Source of the DNA: Marinibacterium sp039179965
GTDB lineage: Bacteria > Pseudomonadota > Alphaproteobacteria > Rhodobacterales > Rhodobacteraceae
Reading direction: 5' to 3'
Assembly: GCA_039179965.1 (NCBI GenBank)
Contig: JBCDEC010000166.1
Coordinates: forward strand, 1-10,200
DNA length: 10,200 bases
Shown: piece by piece, positions 7,612 to 10,200 of the stretch
How positions within the stretch are numbered: position 1 is the first letter of the stretch
Layout of the letters: each line of letters starts with the position of its first letter
Notes under the pieces: model-generated
Database searches by the model: none
What the model was told of the DNA's origin: nothing
Seen by the model: only the letters and a program-made list of their open reading frames with translations
Program-made: the position numbers and the translations under genes

Positions 7612-7619
7612 CCTCTGAC

Positions 7620-9341
7620 ATGGGCGTGACGGTCTCGTTCCAGCCGACCGGTCCCGTCCCGGGAAATGCTGCTCCGGTGACGATGCGCGGTCCCTCCCTG
7701 ACCATTGGCCGCGGACCGGCCAATGATCTCGTGCTGCCTGACCCGGATCGGATGCTTTCGAAAAGCCATTGCGTGCTCGAAAACCAGGGCGGCAACGTGG
7801 TGGTCATTGACCTGTCGACCAACGGCACCTTTCTGAACTACGGCAAGACCGCGCTCGGCCCGGTCCCGACGCCGTTGTCAAACGGAGATGTGTTGGGTCT
7901 GGGGATGTTTGAGTTGCTCATCTCCATCACGGACGATCAGCCCTCGGCGCTCGACCTGCCGCCGGACCCACAGGGGTTCGCTCAGATCTCGCCCGGGCAG
8001 GCGGATCTGGCGCCGGATCCGCTGGATCTACTGGATGCGCCTGGGCCTGAAGGCGATGCACTGGAGGCGCTCCTGGGCGGAAATACCGCACCGACCGGAC
8101 CGTCGCAGCTTTCGCCCGTCGATCCGATTGACGAATTGCTGCCGCCTGGCGGGATGGATGAGGACGATCCGTTTTTCTCGCGGCCCGCGGACGGGCGCGA
8201 CGGGCAGGGGGCGAGCCTGTCAGCGCACAACCCCGCCGAAAGCGATGTCTTCGACCCCCCCAAACCGTCGCAACAGGTCATACCCGATGACTGGGACGAC
8301 CTGCTGGCGCCGACGCCCGCGGCGGGGCGCGAGGCCATTGCACAAAACGCCGATACGAATGCGGCGCAGGACGCGGCGCCCGATCCTTTGGGGCATGATC
8401 CTCTTGGAAACGATCCATGGGAATCTCAGCCCCCACAGGCTCGCGACCCGTTGATCCCGGATCCCCCGTTGCCCGATCCGCTGGCCCAAGATCCGCTGGC
8501 CCAAGATCCGCTGGCCCAGGACCCACTGGCCCAGGACCCGCTGGCCCCGGATCCGGTGGCTGCCGATCCGGTCCACACCCAGCCAACCCCGGGGCGCCAG
8601 CCTGCTGATCCGGTGCCAACCGCCGTGACCTCCGAGCAGGTCCAACCTGCGTTGGCCGCGCCGCCTGCGCAGATGGGCGCGCAAGGTGGCGCAGTCCCCG
8701 CCGGCCCGGCGGCCTCACCTTCTGACGCGGCGGCCACGGTGGCCTTCTTCAAAGCGCTCGGCGCCGAAGATCTCGCGGTCCGCGACGCGGACCTGCCCGA
8801 CACCATGGCCCGCGCCGGCACGGTCATGCGCCGCCTGATCACCGGCCTGCGCGAAATCCTGATGACACGCAGTTCGATCAAGTCCGAGTTTCGCATTGAG
8901 CAGACCATGATCGCGGCCGGGGGCAACAATCCCCTGAAGTTCTCGGTCTCCCCCGAACAAGCCATCGAAAGCCTGATGCGTCCGCGCGGGCGCGGCTACA
9001 TGGGCGCAGAAGACGCGGCCCGCGAAGCGCTCGACGACATCGCCGCTCATGAGGTCGCCATGGTGGCAGGCATGGAAAGCGCGATCAAATCGGTGCTTGC
9101 CCGCCTCAGCCCCGAGGTTCTGGAACAAAAGATCGAGCGGTCGGGCCGTCTGGGCAGCTTCCTGCGCGGCGGGCGCAAGGCTCAGTATTGGGACGTTTAC
9201 GAAAAGATCTTTGCCGAGATCTCTGATCAGGCCGAGAACGATTTCCATCAGTTTTTCAGCCGTGAATTCGCAAAGGCCTATCAGGATCAACTGAACCGTT
9301 TGAAGGCACGCGCCGACCAAGACCAAAGCCCGGGCGCATAA
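7620..9341 (+). CDS. tagH: T6SS-associated FHA-domain protein TagH (Fha)
   Basis: FHA proteins of T6SS bind phosphothreonine peptides and, where a PpkA/PppA pair exists, relay its signal to trigger assembly. From ATG 7620 the protein is 573 residues. An N-terminal FHA domain spans about 20-105 with GRGPANDLVL (Gly30, Arg31), the SxxH pair Ser47/His50 and STNGTF at 66-71, so the phosphopeptide-binding residues are present. A long acidic, Pro-rich linker runs over about 110-365. It contains acidic Leu motifs (DALEALLGG, DPIDELLPPGG, PDDWDDLLAP) and a DPLAQ repeat. Residues about 368-565 form the helical C-terminal domain of T6SS FHA proteins (AAATVAFFKALG, MRRLITGLREILMTRSSIKSEFR, NNPLKFS, QYWDVYEKIFAEI, FHQFFSREFAKAYQDQ). 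No kinase or phosphatase gene is in the window. tssK follows after 28 bases. Confidence 0.93.
   Translation: MGVTVSFQPTGPVPGNAAPVTMRGPSLTIGRGPANDLVLPDPDRMLSKSHCVLENQGGNVVVIDLSTNGTFLNYGKTALGPVPTPLSNGDVLGLGMFELLISITDDQPSALDLPPDPQGFAQISPGQADLAPDPLDLLDAPGPEGDALEALLGGNTAPTGPSQLSPVDPIDELLPPGGMDEDDPFFSRPADGRDGQGASLSAHNPAESDVFDPPKPSQQVIPDDWDDLLAPTPAAGREAIAQNADTNAAQDAAPDPLGHDPLGNDPWESQPPQARDPLIPDPPLPDPLAQDPLAQDPLAQDPLAQDPLAPDPVAADPVHTQPTPGRQPADPVPTAVTSEQVQPALAAPPAQMGAQGGAVPAGPAASPSDAAATVAFFKALGAEDLAVRDADLPDTMARAGTVMRRLITGLREILMTRSSIKSEFRIEQTMIAAGGNNPLKFSVSPEQAIESLMRPRGRGYMGAEDAAREALDDIAAHEVAMVAGMESAIKSVLARLSPEVLEQKIERSGRLGSFLRGGRKAQYWDVYEKIFAEISDQAENDFHQFFSREFAKAYQDQLNRLKARADQDQSPGA
8475..8579 (+). 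repeat. 15-bp tandem repeat encoding DPLAQ units in TagH
   Basis: Units of GATCCGCTGGCCCAA and close variants start at 8475, 8490, 8505, 8520 and 8535. Diverged units follow at 8550 and 8565, encoding DPLAQ four times, then DPLAP, DPVAA and DPVHT. Related DPLG units precede at about 8382-8415. The length is a multiple of three, so copy changes keep the frame. It lies in the disordered linker between the FHA and C-terminal domains. Confidence 0.9.
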
Positions 9342-9352
9342 GCCAAGGGCCC

Positions 9353-9359
9353 GAAGGAG
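9353..9359 (+). promoter_or_regulatory. Shine-Dalgarno for tssK
   Basis: GAAGGAG-type sequence about 10 bases before the ATG at 9370 supports that start, which also gives the standard TssK N-terminus. Confidence 0.6.
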
Positions 9360-9369
9360 AGAACCGCCC

Positions 9370-10200
9370 ATGTCCTGGGACAGCAAGGTGTTATGGACCG
9401 AAGGTCTCTTTGTGCAGCCGCACCATTTCCAGCAATCCGATCGCTATGCGGAGGCGCTGGTCAATGGTCTGGCGCGCAGGCTGCGGCCCTACGCCTGGGG
9501 TGTCTCGACGATCGAGATCGATCTCGACGTGCTCAAGGTCGGGCAGTTTGCGCTGAAATCGGCCGCCGGGCTGACCCAGGACGGCACCGTCTTTCGCATT
9601 CCCGCCGCCGATGATCATCCGCCCGCGCTCGAGGTGCCCGAGACGATCAAGGATTGTATCGTCTACATTACCGTCCCGCAGCGTCGGCAAGGCGCGGCGG
9701 AAGTGGATCTGAGCGGGGCCGAAAGCTCTGCCAGCCGCCTGCGTCCCGCCGAACTCGAAATCACCGACACGATGAGCCAGGAGCGCAAGCCGGTCACCCT
9801 TGGCGTTGGCAAGATGCGTCTGCAATTTGCGCTCGAGGTCGACGACCTGTCCGACCGGCTGGCGATCCCGGTGGCCAAGATCATCGAGGTCCGGTCCGAT
9901 CGCGAGATCATTCTGGATCAGAGTTTTGTGCCGTCCTGTCTGGACATACGCGCAAGCCAGACGCTGTCCGGCTTCTTTCGCGAACTCGACGGGCTTTTGT
10001 CGCACCGCATGACCGCTCTGGCCGGGCGGCTCTCGGAGGGCGGGGCAGCGCGGGGGGTGGCCGAGGTTTCGGATTTTCTGCTGCTCACGATCATCAATCG
10101 GGTGCTGCCGCAGGTGCGCCATATGGGGCAGATCGAAAACCTGCACCCCGAAGAGGCCTTTTGTTTTCTCGCCGGGCTCGCGGGCGAGCTGTCGGTCTTC
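9370..10200 (+). CDS. tssK: T6SS baseplate protein TssK, 3' truncated by the window
   Basis: TssK trimers join the baseplate wedges to the TssL/TssM membrane complex on the cytoplasmic side. The first 277 codons are present and open to the right edge; family members are usually about 440-450 residues, so roughly the last third is missing. The N-terminus KVLWTEGLFVQPHHFQQSDR is the hallmark of the family. It is followed by the beta-rich shoulder region (LDVLKVGQFALKSAAG, DGTVFRIPA) and the start of the helical middle part (LLTIINRVLPQVRHM). There are no frameshifts in the visible part. It lies 28 bases after tagH with its own Shine-Dalgarno and would normally be followed by tssL and tssM. Confidence 0.95.
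   Translation, partial: MSWDSKVLWTEGLFVQPHHFQQSDRYAEALVNGLARRLRPYAWGVSTIEIDLDVLKVGQFALKSAAGLTQDGTVFRIPAADDHPPALEVPETIKDCIVYITVPQRRQGAAEVDLSGAESSASRLRPAELEITDTMSQERKPVTLGVGKMRLQFALEVDDLSDRLAIPVAKIIEVRSDREIILDQSFVPSCLDIRASQTLSGFFRELDGLLSHRMTALAGRLSEGGAARGVAEVSDFLLLTIINRVLPQVRHMGQIENLHPEEAFCFLAGLAGELSVF

Noticed and set aside
7521..7619. TTG start at 7521 extending TagH by 33 residues
   Set aside because: No ribosome site, non-conserved-looking sequence, and a good GGGAGG plus ATG at 7606-7622.
9391..10146. Minus-strand 251-codon frame opposite tssK
   Set aside because: It is a shadow of a clear TssK coding frame and its product has no recognisable domain.

Overview
The window is part of a type VI secretion system (T6SS) locus. 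All genes I can support are on the + strand and packed like an operon. High GC, strong GC bias at third codon positions, and an ion channel plus sheath genes of this style suggest an alphaproteobacterium, probably Rhodobacterales. That placement is inferred from composition and remembered gene style, not from a search.

Layout. Positions 1-128 may hold the 3' end of an upstream gene, and 129-234 is a short non-coding stretch with no promoter I can defend. From 235 the order is: a NavAb-like voltage-gated sodium channel (235-1107); a 1229-residue sheath fusion made of TssB, a long acidic repeat array and a TssC-like (ImpD-type) protein (1104-4793); VgrG/TssI (4833-6917); a 198-residue T6SS accessory protein resembling DUF6931 (6928-7524); the FHA-domain protein TagH (7620-9341); and TssK (9370 to beyond the right edge). 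Spacing runs from a 4-base overlap to about 95 bases, and I see no terminator between genes, so one transcript is likely.

How the genes fit together. TssB and TssC-type proteins build the contractile sheath, VgrG forms the spike on the Hcp tube, TssK links the baseplate to the membrane complex, and TagH is a phosphothreonine-reading regulator of assembly. A canonical TssC with its C-terminal domain, Hcp, the membrane complex, ClpV, the other baseplate genes and any effector are not visible here and would have to lie outside the window.

Two features stand out. The first is a complete bacterial sodium channel, with a selectivity filter matching NavAb, whose stop codon overlaps the start of the sheath gene. 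The second is the sheath fusion itself. Its two structural parts are joined by about 470 residues containing some 23 copies of an Asp-rich helix-like motif (consensus DDLDDILAGL) at a near-constant spacing of 20-21 residues. Related motifs recur at the C-terminus of the same protein and in the linker of TagH. This suggests a multivalent docking array, a hypothesis that rests on sequence pattern alone.
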